A stretch of DNA of 64,000 nt, taken from Loripinus fragilis. Its lineage: Eukaryota; Mollusca; Bivalvia; Lucinida; Lucinidae. The notes under the pieces were generated by a model. It did no database searches and was not told the DNA's origin. It saw only the letters and a program-made list of their open reading frames with translations. The stretch spans positions 58,783,172-58,847,171 of the forward strand of contig OZ026517.1 in assembly GCA_964019695.1 (NCBI GenBank). The letters run 5' to 3'. This document shows positions 41,415 through 52,404 of the stretch, piece after piece (positions within the stretch are counted from its first letter, which is position 1; every line of letters starts with the position of its first letter). A program made the translations under genes and the position numbers.

Positions 41415-41715
41415 TGTGGATCCAGAAAGTTTTTTCAGAGGGGGTCCAACTTTTTTTTAAGTTTTATTTTTTAGCTGATTAGGGGAGAGAGGATCCAAAT
41501 ACCACTTTAAGCGGGCCATCATCGGCTTGCCAGCGAAATGCCATTGAAATGGTGTTTCGCTGGCAGGCTGATGGTTGCCCAACACTGAATGCTGGCTTGT
41601 AAGCTTTGTGATTTTCAGGGGATCAGGACCAGTATTGCTAAGAAATCCTATATTTTTGTGATTTTTTTTTGGGGGGGGGGGGATCCGAACCCCCTGAGCC
41701 CCCTCTGGATCCGGA
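41415..41715. repeat. GGATCCAGAAA-family fold-back repeat, with a 12-G run
   Basis: TGGATCCAGAAAGTTTTTTC at the left and CCTCTGGATCCGGATAT at the right. An inner hairpin (GCTTGCCAGCGAAATGCCAT / ATGGTGTTTCGCTGGCAGGC) differs from other copies. 41671-41682 is a G12 run. Confidence 0.65.
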
Positions 41716-41960
41716 TATGTTTAATGTTAAAAAAAGTAATAAATTGATGGTGATTTTGATCAGACTTCGACACTGTGCTGATCACAGATCAGCCATGTCA
41801 GTATTGTGTTGGTTTTTCCGATATCTGGCTCATCTTAAGAATAGAAAGCCTTCTCTGGATTGTCTGTGATATTTTTGATGTTGTCTTCTTTAATTTTTCC
41901 AGTACTTACAGGAAGATCAATGCTTCTGTACACAGTATTCATTCTCTGTAAGAAAAACTA

Positions 41961-42178
41961 CAGTAAAATCTGTGTAAAACGGCCACTCAAGAATAGACAA
42001 AACAAAGACCAAAATGACAAATGGTAGCTTAATGAAGGTCGAAAGCATTGCAGAATGCTCCCCTCGGAGCATTCTGCAATACTTTTGACCTGCATTAAGT
42101 GATAATTGTCATGTTGCAAACCAATTTTCGGTCTTTTTGAGAGTGGCCGTGTTACACAGGTTTTACACAGGTTTACTG
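41961..42178. mobile_element. ACAGTAAAACCTGT MITE, copy 3
   Basis: ACAGTAAAATCTGTGTAAAA at the left and a duplicated ACACAGGTTTTACACAGGTT at the right. The central hairpin is GCATTGCAGAATGCTCC, CCTC, GGAGCATTCTGCAATAC. Confidence 0.8.
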
Positions 42179-42539
42179 ACTACTAATTAAACCTTTATAT
42201 GCTGATAGGTTCTTCCGACTGGTTAAAATTGATACAGTGAAAACTCTTTATAGCGACAATATTTATAACAGCAAAATTCGTTACAATGTCAATTGTATTT
42301 GCACAAATGTACCAGTTTAGCTTGAATTTGAATCCATTACAACAGATATTCAGTTAAAATATTTGGGGTTAAACAGTGTCGACGTAAAGAGGGTTGACTG
42401 TACAATAAACTTCGTAATGGTTCATTGTACATACCAACGGTTCAGGGGTTAGAATACCTAAAACATTAGTCCCTGCAAATGGTTTTTATCTTAGCAAACA
42501 TTGCAGACCCTGTTTTAATGCCATATATGCTGTATGTGA
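42179..42539. other. Unassigned spacer
   Basis: No supported feature. Confidence 0.4.
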
Positions 42540-42920
42540 ACAAAAAAGGCACAGACCTGAGCCAGCACCTTATTTAAATTCCACACTCTCAGGAAAGCAA
42601 AAAAGCTATGCTTGCCTCATGCAAAGTTTCAATACTGTAGTTTCGGAAATATTCGCGAGAATTTCAATTTCGTGAATAGCGTTGAAAGTCATAAATGTGA
42701 CATTCAAAATTCTCGAATAGGGCATGATTCACATATATCAGTAAACGGCAGAGAGATCTCGCCATATCGGGAGAGTTTTATTTTCACGAAATTTTGCATA
42801 TGCGAAGTTTCAGGAAAATAAAACCCTTGCGAAAATTTCCGAATTTACAGTATTCTAGCATTGGCTTTATATCTGAGCAGACTGGTTTGAGTCTTACTTG
42901 GTTTAGTAACACCAAAGACA
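42540..42920 (+). repeat. TGGGCC MITE, diverged, carrying a nested element
   Basis: AAAAAGGCACAGACC, GAGCCAGCACCTTATT, GCTTGCCTCATGCAAAGTTT, then after the insertion TTCTAGCATTGGCTTTATAT and GAGCAGACTGGTTTGAGTCT. It follows the order of 32573-32813. Confidence 0.65.
42635..42850. mobile_element. 216-bp CTGTA-TTCGGAAA MITE nested in the TGGGCC MITE
   Basis: The ends are CTGTAGTTTCGGAAATATTC and GAAAATTTCCGAATTTACAG, flanked by TA at 42633-42634 and 42851-42852. The host family's uninterrupted sequence at 32713 is TTTCAATATTCTAGC, so this is an exact TA insertion of Tc1/mariner type. Inner parts also pair (TTTCGTGAATAG / TTTTCACGAAATT). Confidence 0.85.
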
Positions 42921-43852
42921 GACTTTTCTTGCGACAATAAGAACCATATGAGCATTTATTTGGACCGACAAGTATCTACATGTACAGGCTAACTTAAACA
43001 ATCTGTATTATTTGTGCATTGTTAGTATAAATGCAGTCAATAGAACTCTTTCAATTAAAATTTCATGGGGGCTTCAGAAAACCAATAAATAGCAGCATCA
43101 TGTATTTTTTATGTGAAGGTATGAGAATAGACTGGCATCAACATATGTAGTTTACAGAGCTGACTGTTAAATGTCTTCCAGCAAGCTTGAACAAGATAGT
43201 CAGTAAAATTTTGAACACTTTTCTTTTTCTGTCCTTAAATAAAATGTTCATTATCAGGGCTGGAATTCACAAAAAACATGGCAGAATAGAAACAGGGAAG
43301 ACCCAGAAGCAGTCTGATCTGGGTCTGCATTGTTAGTCTAGGCCAACTTAGTGTTAAAAATTTTAGAAAATTTACCATAACACTGAAGGAGCATACTGCA
43401 TGCATTATAAGGGAGGTTATCTATATAGAATAATGTGCAGATAACTTTTGAATCTACTATTTTTGGATGTCAAAGGGCCATAACTCTGAAAATGTGTAAT
43501 TTTAAGTCACAGTTTTTAGTACACTCTGTTTGGTAATGATGTAACAGTTTTTAGTACTGATGTAACATGTCATTGAGAATATCTCACAACTTTTCTAAAT
43601 AAGTTTCTCCTTTATAAGTGTATGGGAACTTTTTGTTACTATGGCAACCAGAGTTTTGAAATGTGATTATTTTCTTATCAACCAGTTTAAAAAAAAATGT
43701 TTTCTTTTCTAGTCGCAAAAACTGCACAAAATATGTAATTCTGTCCATTAAATGGCACAGGTTTCATATTTTGCACATTTCTCGCAACTGCAACAGCCAA
43801 ACAGAACAATAACATGCATTTCAGGAAGTTTATTAATGGGCTGAGACATTAG
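42921..43852. other. Unassigned spacer
   Basis: GGCTGGAATTCACAAAA near 43258 also occurs at 13318, together with AACAGGGAAGACC and a GGGTCTGCACTGTT stretch. This is a shared, unnamed repeat of about 130 bp. Confidence 0.45.
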
Positions 43853-44062
43853 ATTTCCAACAATGTGGTATGTGCAACCAGCAAAGTCTCGGACCAGCCT
43901 GCGCATATGTACAGTCGGATCAGAGCCTTTGCTTGTCGCTTGAATGTTCTATGACTGTTAAGCTACTTACTTAACATCATTTGGAGTTTCTAAGCTAAAA
44001 AGGAGGTTGCACAGGCTCGCCTTTGTCTACACTTGTCAAAATATCACATTGTTGGAAATCAC
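43853..44062 (+). mobile_element. GATTTCCAACAATGTGG MITE, copy 1
   Basis: Terminal inverted repeats of about 20 bp: GATTTCCAACAATGTGGT and CACATTGTTGGAAATC. Internally ACCAGCCTGCGCATATG and GCCTTTGCTTGTCGCTTGAA. Other copies are at 53956-54138 and 56526-56746. Confidence 0.8.
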
Positions 44063-44429
44063 GTCGCAGCTTCTTTTTTAATTACATGTTGTCGAAATGT
44101 ATTGGAAAAGTGCATTCGCAAATTTATTTCCTATTCTGTGAGTAGCTAGGGTGAATACCTTTAAGCATTAATGCCGACATGCGGTCTAAAAATGGCCAAT
44201 GGTCCTTCAGTGATGCATCATTTTTAGCAGACAAAAGAGTTAATAAGCTTAGAATTATTGCTTCAGACATAGGAACAATTGAATATTGAACATTGAGCCA
44301 TCATCTAAAGAAAATGTTCATGCCATTTTTAGCAAAACACAAATTATTTAAAGCAAGTTTAGTCAAGCATAAATGACTCATCTAATAGTAAAAACAACCC
44401 TTTGTGATACTATCTGGTATGGGAGGTAT
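44063..44429. other. Unassigned spacer
   Basis: No supported feature. Confidence 0.4.
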
Positions 44430-44675
44430 GTTGGTTTGATCCCATGGCAAAAAGATTTCATCAGGGTGGGACCTGACTACTTTTTTTTAGTCATTAACCT
44501 GGGCTGTACGAACGTCACTCGAGAAGCAATTGGACCCTAAGGGTCCAATTGCTTCTCGGGTGGGGTCCTAACCAGTATTTCTAAGGAAACCTATTGCTAC
44601 TTGTGATTTTCCAAGGTGGGAGTTTGAACCCCCTATCCCCCCCCCCCTCTGGATCGCTCATGGATCCCTAGTCAC
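44430..44675. repeat. GGATCC-family fold-back with a perfect central palindrome
   Basis: CGAGAAGCAATTGGACCC, TAA, GGGTCCAATTGCTTCTCG is an exact palindrome near 44518-44557. The right end is TCTGGATCGCTCATGGATCC. Confidence 0.75.
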
Positions 44676-44924
44676 GTCTTACGTAGCAAAGACTGAAGGT
44701 TGGCATTTACTGCTTTTCCCAGGCTGAATAGAGCTTAACCCATGTCATGCTGGAATTTTTTTTATGTTCTACACTCCTCCCCAATTTTTATCCTGTCCAG
44801 TTGTGAGCATTTATTTTCTCAATAAAGTGGAAAACAGTGTGAATTTGATCAGATGGGGTGATTATTAAGAAAACAGCCTTTCCAGGACAAAAAAATGGCA
44901 GGATAAGGGTTAAAATGTTTAAGA

Positions 44925-45345
44925 ACAAATTCAAGAACAGTTTAAGAACAGTAGAGACAATACAGTGTTTAAGAACAAAATTAAGAATAGGTTAGAATAA
45001 CAGAGGCAATGCCATATTCAAGAAAAGTTCTTAAAATGTTCAGAATAAGTTAAAGAACAGTTCAAAAGCACCTAGAAGCAACACTATGTTCAAGAAAAAT
45101 TCTTAAAATGTTCAAGAACATATTTAAGAACAACAGAGACAACATAATATTCAAAAAAGTTAAAATGTTCAAGAATATTTCAAGAACAATTATATAAGAA
45201 CATCACATGTTCTTAAAACCTCTCGTGTTGTTCCTGAAGTATGTTTTTGAACAGTTTTAGTTCATTTGCTCTTATATCCTTCATGAACAGATCAAGAACT
45301 CTTAATTGATTTCAAGAACTGTTCTTGAACTGCTCTTAAGATCTC
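44925..45345. repeat. Degenerate GTTCAAGAACA array
   Basis: Repeated TTCAAGAACA, TTTAAGAACAG and AGAACAGTAGAGACAA with about 60-bp spacing, changing to the inverse (TGTTCTTGAAC) in the last 100 bp, so the block as a whole is a loose inverted repeat. Confidence 0.7.
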
Positions 45346-45377
45346 CATTTCTCAGGGGCTTGGAGTTAGAGTAGCAT

Positions 45378-45527
45378 TTAACTCTTTGCCTGCTTGGTAA
45401 TTTTTCATGCTGTTTTGTTGTCTACGGATTTTTTTTCAAAATCATCTTTTTCGAATATTCAAGTAATTTCAGGAATACTAAGTTTGGAATAGGTATGAGC
45501 AGACAATATTAGTAGGCAAAGAGTTAA
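45378..45527. mobile_element. TTAA-flanked MITE, short copy
   Basis: TTAACTCTTTGCCTGCTTGG and AGTAGGCAAAGAGTTAA ends, with the TTTCAGGAATACTAAGTTTG interior. The central hairpin is lost. Confidence 0.7.
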
Positions 45528-45644
45528 ATTAAACCTATCCAGGTTGTTAATATCCACAGCCTCCAGGGGCATACCTATGTGTACGCACATACGCATGTGC
45601 GTACAACTTGATGCAGCAAGTATATTATAAAAGTCTTTTAGTTA

Positions 45645-45855
45645 CAGTAAAACATGTCTTAAGTGGCCACTTTAAAATAGACAAAAACTATCTTAGTGAC
45701 AAATGGTGGCTTAATGAAGGTCAAAAGTATTGCAGAATGCTCCCTTTAGAGCATTCTGCAATACTTTTGACCTGCACTTAGAAATAATCAGATTTGAACA
45801 CCAATTTAGTTTTGGTCTTCTTTTGAGTGGCTGCTTAAGACAGGTTTTACTGTAT
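45645..45855. mobile_element. ACAGTAAAACCTGT MITE, copy 4
   Basis: ACAGTAAAACATGTCTTAAG and CTTAAGACAGGTTTTACTGT ends, hairpin GTATTGCAGAATGCTCC, CTTTA, GAGCATTCTGCAATAC. Confidence 0.8.
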
Positions 45856-47610
45856 TTGATAGTTGGAAGAAAATGCAGCTAAAAGTGTTTAGATGTGTGC
45901 CTTGAGTGCTCATTTTAGCCCTTTGGAATGCCCTAAAACCATTCTCCGCCACAGAGCCTCACATCTGGCCCCATACAAGGGGAGTGGGGGGGAGTAGCCC
46001 AAAGACATCCTCAAGAATGCATATACATGTATATATAAAATGCATCAGAAATTGGCCTGGCCTCATATAATGAGTGGTTGTTGCATTGAGAAACAATGAT
46101 TCAACAATAGTGTACCTAATGAGACAATTTTGTAAAAAAATATGAGGTATAATTTATCTTAAGCATGCAAGATTGTTTCAATAAAATGTAACAAATTGCT
46201 GTTTTTGATTGATTTTTGTTTTATTTTTGGTCAGATTTAATGTTGATGTTGAAAAACAGGACCAATAAATATTCCTCGTTTTAATTAATTCCCCAAAGAA
46301 TTTTGAAATTCAATTTGCTAACAAATTGTTTCCCATAAAAACTGCCTTTATGGCAGTAGCAATGTATTATCACTATGAGAATGTTATGTGTTTGAAAGCA
46401 TGAAACAAAATGAATGTTATAATGCTTGCAAGAAGGCAGTGCAGAGAATGTGAGAATTATTTGTTTAACTCTGAGTGCCATACAAAACATATGCTGTCAG
46501 TTTGTATTAACCATACCTCAGCACATCCAAAATTGTATGCTTCAAACCATCTAGGGGAGAACTCGTATATGTTCATTGTTACACAGTACTTAATCATCTT
46601 CAAACAAAATGAGCGCCATTGTCAACACTTGAAAGAATGGTGCACACAAGCAATGTTTGGCTTAAATTTGGCAGTTTTATTTATATATGTCACAGTGACC
46701 TTGAAATTATGGCAAGACCATAAAATCCTTATCAATCCAAATGTTACATATGAGCCAGCACATTAGATTTTGGTGCCATCCTTCAAACATACATGCTTAG
46801 ATATGTAGTAAGGATATAGAGAAGATTTTGGCCTTAACCTATTTAAACTGAATGTAATTTCCCACCCTTATCAGTAAGATGAGTCCATTTCCAATTTTAG
46901 GCTTGTTGGGTGGTATTTTTTCATTTTTATTTGAATTCTAATTGAATATTTTGTAAGCAAACAGTGGAAAACCAGACCAGATGCCGCATTCTCTGGTCTG
47001 GTTCTGCACTGTTTGCCGATGTACCCATAAAAAGGATGCTAGGCTTTTTTGGGTTAATGTTCATCCATGTCCCTATATTGGTTTATGTGAGCAGCTACGG
47101 CTCTAAGTGTGAGACTGTGCATATGCACAGGTTCATCTGAGCCTTCCTGCTTGTTAGTTAATTAAGTTCTGAAATCTCACATGCTGTCTTGTATACCCCA
47201 TGCAGGTAACCATGCAAATTTGGTTAAATTCTGCCAACTTGCTCAAGAGAAAATTTGTATAGTCACCTTCCAGACGCTAGTGCCAATGGGATCGCGATTC
47301 CTGAAGGCACCAACAAGAAATGTTCGTTTATATGTAGCATGATGATGCAAGTCTATGGGCTCCTGGGACTGTTGCTATAATCCGCTGGAAACAGAATTTT
47401 CTGTCATGCAATTTGACTGCATTATACAAAAGAAGTTCTTATATGATTTTTTAATCTATTTTAAATGGCAGCCAGTTCTTTTAGACTGCATCAAGTTTTC
47501 CTTATTTTGGTGGTCCAAATGCTTAAAACGCAAATTCAACAGGCCCCTGGCCCCGATTTCAGAAAGGTAGTAAAATTCCTGGAAAGCATAAGAGGGTCAG
47601 TGATGAGGCC
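45856..47610. other. Unassigned spacer of 1.75 kb
   Basis: 46965-47022 is a hairpin of the CAAACAGTGGAAAACCAGAC / GTCTGGTTCTGCACTGTTTG type. 46410-46766 holds a 118-codon open frame that I cannot support as a gene: no domain, no splice signals, and CACAGTGACCTTGA repeat sequence near its end. No other feature. Confidence 0.4.
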
Positions 47611-47971
47611 TAATGCTGGCGTCACACTGTCCCGAACTTGACACCAGATGGCCACACGAATATGGAATTTTGAATTTCGCGCGAAGATGGCCCCGAACTT
47701 GGTCGCCAGCCAATCAACAGCCGAAGCAATTACGATGCCTACAGAAGGTCACACGATGGCAACCGAATCACACACGAAGGCAACACGAAGATGTAATTTT
47801 TTATCAAGTAACTTACCCGCAGGACACACGAAGGATACACGATAGCTACACGACGTCGTATTGAGAGTACGATGCGTTCGAACTAGGTCAGGAATGCGTC
47901 ACGTGATCTCCCGACGGTATAAATCCTTTATAAAAAAACCTATAAAAATTGCATAAATTTGAAATTCATTT

Positions 47972-48013
47972 ATTTGATGTCACACATTTTATTTGATGTC
48001 ACACATTTTATTG
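47972..48013 (+). repeat. Tandem duplication of TTTGATGTCACACATTTTAT
   Basis: Two adjacent copies inside the Harbinger-like element. Confidence 0.8.
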
Positions 48014-48198
48014 CATGCTAAATATGAGGCTGTATTAATCCTATGTTGAAATCATAAACAAGTGGTTTACTATGTTTTTGCAGAATTTTACGTAACTAAA
48101 TTCTTAAGCGTTTGAAAACTAATTGGTCGAGGATACATTGTCAAATGCTAGAAGGGCAAATAGCAAGAAATAACAGATTGAAATAAGACAATTTTTAC

Positions 48199-48315
48199 CT
48201 GTAAAAGGAGGTGCTGGGATTGTAAGAATTTGTCATCATTTTCTCTCAGTTGCATTAAAAGAAGCAATGCTGCTGCCTTCTTTTTCCTGTCCGTCTCATC
48301 ACCAAAGTATGCCAT
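48199..48315 (-). CDS. Exon remnant of a Harbinger-type transposase
   Basis: A minus-strand frame from ATG (48315) reads MAYFGDETDRKKKAAALLLL then MQLRENDDKF and QSQHLLLQ, ending at a good donor (CAG|GTAAAA, 48198). It is 39 codons. A run of Ala/Leu near the N-terminus is common in PIF/Harbinger nuclease proteins before the conserved charged and Arg-Trp region, and the location inside an element with TAA target duplication agrees. No DDE catalytic exon follows, so this copy cannot encode an active enzyme. The frame is also open upstream of the ATG, so the start is not certain. Confidence 0.4.
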
Positions 48316-48907
48316 TGTGCAGGAACGAAATTGTGATTCTGAAGCTTTTGGAGTTATATACGCAAGTGAAACGCTTGAGCTCCTCAAATTCGGATAATTC
48401 GGTTGCCTTCGCTGACAGCTTTGTCCAATCTTGATGTATAATACGGTGGATACACGACGGCATACGATGGATACACGACGGCATTACGAGGGCTTCACGT
48501 AGTCGTGTTGCCTTGCTAAGACAATCGGGAAGCTTCTTGTTTCCATCGTGTTATCTTCGTGAGGCGAAAAAGGCCAGATGGCACCGATGATTACACGAGG
48601 TAAAGACGAAGATGACACGATTTGCCACGATGCCCACACGATGGCCTTACGAAGGGCAAATCGGACACACGAATTCAACACGATAATGAACCTTCGCAAG
48701 GTCTTCGGGCATTTTTTTGGCATGCCAAAGATTTTGCCATCGCTCACGAAGTTGTTGCCCAAGCCTGAGAAACTCAACCGATGGTCATACGATGGCTTCA
48801 GATGCCCTCACGAATGGCCCGATGTATATACGATCAGACCCGAATTTGAACATTTTCATAATCGTGTGTCCATCTGGTGTCAAGTTCGGGACAGTGTGAC
48901 GCCTGCA

Positions 48908-49260
48908 TAAAGGGCTGAAACTAGCTAGTCTGGCCCAGAAAACTGGCATACTCTGCACTTTTAGTTCTTTAGTGTATATAGTCTATAACTTTTTTAAGAA
49001 CTGGTACTCTGCGAATGGAGCTTAGATTTACACTGTAAACTATTTTCACTGTTATTCCACTGGCATACTTATTTCAAATACCTGGGTGACTTTTCTACTT
49101 GTATCTGAGTGATGATTTTTGAGATTTGCTATTCTTTCTGCCCAAAATTTCATTGAAGTTTGCATAATTAGAGCAAAATGTAACTTTAATAGCTATAAGG
49201 ATTTTGCCTAAATTCTCATCAATTTGGCTCAATGAGACTATTCTGAGACAGAATTACCCA
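48908..49260. other. Unassigned spacer with a fragment of the 26-kb satellite
   Basis: TTTCACTGTTATTCCACTGG (49048) and GGGTGACTTTTCTACTTGTAT match the 111-bp unit of 25.96-26.42 kb. Confidence 0.5.
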
Positions 49261-50800
49261 GCTGGAACATATTTTCTATTTTATTTGAGGTAAGAATCCC
49301 AATTTGGTGTGTGAATAAACCTTGGAGTCACAGAGTGTCACTATTTTGGGGGTCAATGTGACCTTGACCTGACCTCAGTTCTAGAAAAAAAGTGTCTGGA
49401 GCATACCTCTTATATTGTTTACGGTAGGATTCACAAATTTTTAGCTCACCTGATCCAGCTTAACATGATTCTGGCGTATGTTGTCCATCCTGCGTCCAAA
49501 TTCTAGAAAACTGTTCAAGAACAGGTTTTCTAGAACATGAATTAGGTACAGTTTTAGAACTGTCATTGCAATTCCAGAACTGTTCCTTTTTCTAGAACAT
49601 AATAATAATATCTTTGCAGTGGTATTGCTGGCTCAGCCTGTGCAATAAATACCGAAATCTCGTGAAATGATATAATTTTTTCATTCCATGATCTTTTTCA
49701 GGAAGGATGATTCTGTTAATAGGGGTATCTATTTTGTGATACTTGTCAAAACACCGGAACTCCTGGACTAAAACCTAGAGGTAAGCATTGTAAACCCATA
49801 TCATGCTGGCTAATTATGCCCACAAAGTAGACTTTGGAGGCATATAGTTTTTTTAACTGTCTGCCAGTGCATTTGTGACATCCGTCCATCCGAACCTAAA
49901 TCTTGTCCAGAGCTTATCTGCTATATTATTTAAGATAATTTGGTGTGTGGATATATCTCCGGGTTGTGAAGTGCCGCATACTGTTTCTGGGTCACTGTGA
50001 CCTTGACCTCTGGCCTCAGATATAGAAAAATTGTGTGCTAAGCATATGTCGAGCCAATCCCAAATTTATGTATGGATAAACCTTGGAGTCACGGAGTGTT
50101 ACATACTATTTTGGGATCACTGTGACCTTGACATGATCTCATTTCTAGAAAAATTGTGTTCGGAGCCTAGCTCTTATATTGTTTAAGGTAGGAATCCCAA
50201 ATTTGGTTTGTGGATGTATTTTTGGGTTGCTGAGTGTCGCATGCTGTTTTGGGGTCATTGGTATGTGTGTACATTTTGGGGTTATGAAAAATCACTTAAG
50301 GTTTCCGGATCACTGTGACCTTGACCTTGAGCACTGGCTTCAGTTATAGAAAAATAATGTCCTGAGCATATCTCTTAAATTATTATGGTAGGAATCCCAT
50401 AATTGGTGTGTGGATACACCTTGGGATCCGAAAGTGTCACATACTGTTTCCAGGTCACTGTTATAGCCTTGACCTCTGGCTTCAGTTTTAGAAAAATCAG
50501 TTCCGGAGCAATTATCTCCTATATTGTTTGAGATAGGAATCCCAAATTTTTTGTGTGGATAAATTTTTGTGTTTCGGAGTGTCACATCATATTCTCAGGT
50601 CACTGTGACCTTGACCTGGCCTCAGTTCTAGAAAAATTATGTCTGGAGCATACCTTCTATATTATTTGAGCTAGGAATCCCAAATTTAGTGTGTGGATAC
50701 ATTTTGGTGTTCCAGAGTGTTGCATACTGTTTGTGACCTTGACCTCTGACAACAGTTCTAGAAAAATTGTGTCTGGAGCACATCTCCTATATTCACACTG
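49260..50800. repeat. Degenerate tandem array with GTGACCTTGACCT, unit about 120-200 bp
   Basis: TAGAAAAATTGTGTCTGGAG occurs near 49381, 50024, 50143, 50343, 50487, 50627 and 50757. Between copies come TATATTGTTTGAGGTAGG, AATCCCAAATTTGGTGTGTG, and CACTGTGACCTTGACCT. A further copy is at 63290-63650 and starts GCCCCCAAAGGAACTTTGGG; a similar start lies at 49817. A fragment of the TTCTAGAAC palindromes lies within (49495-49600). Confidence 0.85.
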
Positions 50801-51039
50801 GTCAATGTAAACACACCAGTGGTTGCTACAACAAGCTGGTGGTTGCATTTTTCAGCACAGGTGGTGGCGTAAAAGGTAAAAAAATCTATACCTGTTGACT
50901 TTACGATTCATTTATAAACTTGCATTTATTTTATTTGTAATGACACCTGGCGCACAGACCACCGGTAACATTGGAGTTTATGGCTCTGCCAAGCAATTGG
51001 TGATTTAATTCATGGTTTGGACTGCAAATCCAACAAAGT

Positions 51040-51800
51040 TCTGGAGTTTTGCCGTGACAAACCGTTGAACTTAGCAACTTCAAACTTTGCAGGTGCATAG
51101 GTCTCATGATGTAGAGGGTGCTGGACAATATTTCATGACATTGATGCCAAGGTCAAGGTCAAATTTTGTATTTTCTTTTAAAAGAACTTCAAACTTTGTA
51201 GGTGCATAGGTCACATGGCGTTGAGGGTTCTGGGCAACTTTTCATGTAACCTTGACCCCCAAGGTCAAAGGTTAAAAAGCGGGTAATAGCGATGGTCTAC
51301 TGCACCATCAACTGCAGTCTAGTATTATATTAATTTCATACAAAAGTCGGTCTGTCGTCCATGCGTCCATCCCTCCGTCATGTTTCTTGTAATTGGTTCT
51401 TTTAAACCATTGGACATAGCATGTTCAAACTTTGCAGGTGCATAGTTCACATGAATGGAGGGTACTGGGCAATGTTTCGTGTGACCTTGACTTGACATTA
51501 TTTGACCTTTGGTCAAAGGTCAAATAATGTATTTTCTTGAAAATGCATTCTACTAAACTGTTGGACGTTGCATCTTCAAACTTTGCAGGTGCATAGGTCA
51601 CATGATGTAGAGGGTACCGGGCAATGTTTTGTGTGAACTTGACCCCAAGGTCAGGATCAAACATCAAATAATGCATTTTCTTGTAAATTCATCTCCCCAT
51701 AAACTGTTAGACACAGCAACTTCAAGCTTTGAGGTACATAGGTCACATGATGTAGAGGGTAATGGGCAACATTTTGTGTGACCTTGACACCAAGGTCAAG
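51040..51800. repeat. Second tandem array, AACTTTGCAGGTGCATAGG unit of about 145 bp
   Basis: CTTCAAACTTTGCAGGTGCA, TAGGTCACATGATGTAGAGG, and CTTGACCCCAAGGTCAAG recur five times (near 51080, 51190, 51430, 51575, 51718). The unit contains inverted TGACCTTGA / TCAAGGTCA. Confidence 0.85.
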
Positions 51801-51825
51801 GGTTAAATGTAAATGCACTCAATCT

Positions 51826-51865
51826 CAAGTAGAGCACACTCTACCACTGAGCCACTGCACTCCTA
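51826..51865 (-). repeat. SINE S1 head fragment
   Basis: On the minus strand GGAGTGCAGTGGCTCAGTGG TAGAGTGTGC; only the A-box region remains. Confidence 0.65.
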
Positions 51866-52123
51866 TAGGAAGAGGCTGGTATATAGCTTTAATTGAGCTT
51901 TACCAAATTTATTACTGTGGTAACTGAATTATTACATAGGGGGATTATTAAATGGCACTGAGATTACTTCCCCATCATTATTTCTCTATCAAATTATTGT
52001 TTTGTAATAATAGTGATTCTGGGAGATTTCTAGATTTTGATTAATAACAGGCTCCGCTTATTTGATTTTGGCCTCATTAGGTGAAAACAGCACTTGACTA
52101 CTGGCTTCATATTTCAAGGACTA
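51866..52123. other. Unassigned AT-rich spacer
   Basis: No supported feature. Confidence 0.4.
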
Positions 52124-52370
52124 TATGGGCTTTGACGCGAGAAAACCACCGGTCTTCGAGGTTTGTGAACAACAAATGGGCAGACTAAGCCTGCATATCT
52201 GTGGAGTCTGATTAGCACGTTTGTTATTCACTTATTGGAAAGTATCATATTTAAATTTGCTAAGAGCAAAATATCATTTTTCTAGCTAGTCTCTGTAGCT
52301 GAGCAGGCTGGTTTGGATATGACCTGGTAGGAAACCCTGAAGGCAGGTTTACTTGCCTTGTAGCCCATAT
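52124..52370 (+). mobile_element. TGGGCC MITE
   Basis: ATATGGGCTTTGACGCGAGA and CTTGCCTTGTAGCCCATAT ends. Inside: GAGTCTGATTAGCACGTTTG and CTAGCTAGTCTCTGTAGCTG. Confidence 0.8.
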
Positions 52371-52404
52371 ATTCATAGAGCCAGTTAAGCAAAAATATTT
52401 GACG

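Larger units (their letters stand above)
47614..48907. mobile_element. Harbinger-like element, 1.29 kb, non-autonomous
   Basis: The terminal inverted repeats are TGCTGGCGTCACACTGTCCC... and its inverse ...GGGACAGTGTGACGCCTGCA, 38 bp with one mismatch. The flanks read CCTAA and TAAAG, giving a 3-bp TAA duplication, which is characteristic of PIF/Harbinger elements. Both subterminal regions hold roughly 20 copies of an ACACGA(T/A)GG motif, all in the same orientation. The interior keeps one exon-like frame (48199-48315, minus). Confidence 0.75.

Noticed and set aside
46410..46766. 118-codon open frame on the plus strand
   Set aside because: No domain, no splice signals, and atypical composition; it ends in CACAGTGACCTTGA repeat sequence. 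Chance open frame in AT-rich DNA is sufficient.
47648..47845. 65- and 83-codon frames over the ACACGA repeats
   Set aside because: These are created by the hexamer repeats of the Harbinger-like element; the ACACGA motif explains the peptide pattern.
48578..48910. 110-codon plus-strand frame at the right end of the Harbinger-like element
   Set aside because: It runs through the subterminal repeats and into the terminal inverted repeat; no domain.
49260..51800. CRISPR-like array
   Set aside because: Repeats are long, degenerate and without unique spacers, and the genome is eukaryotic.
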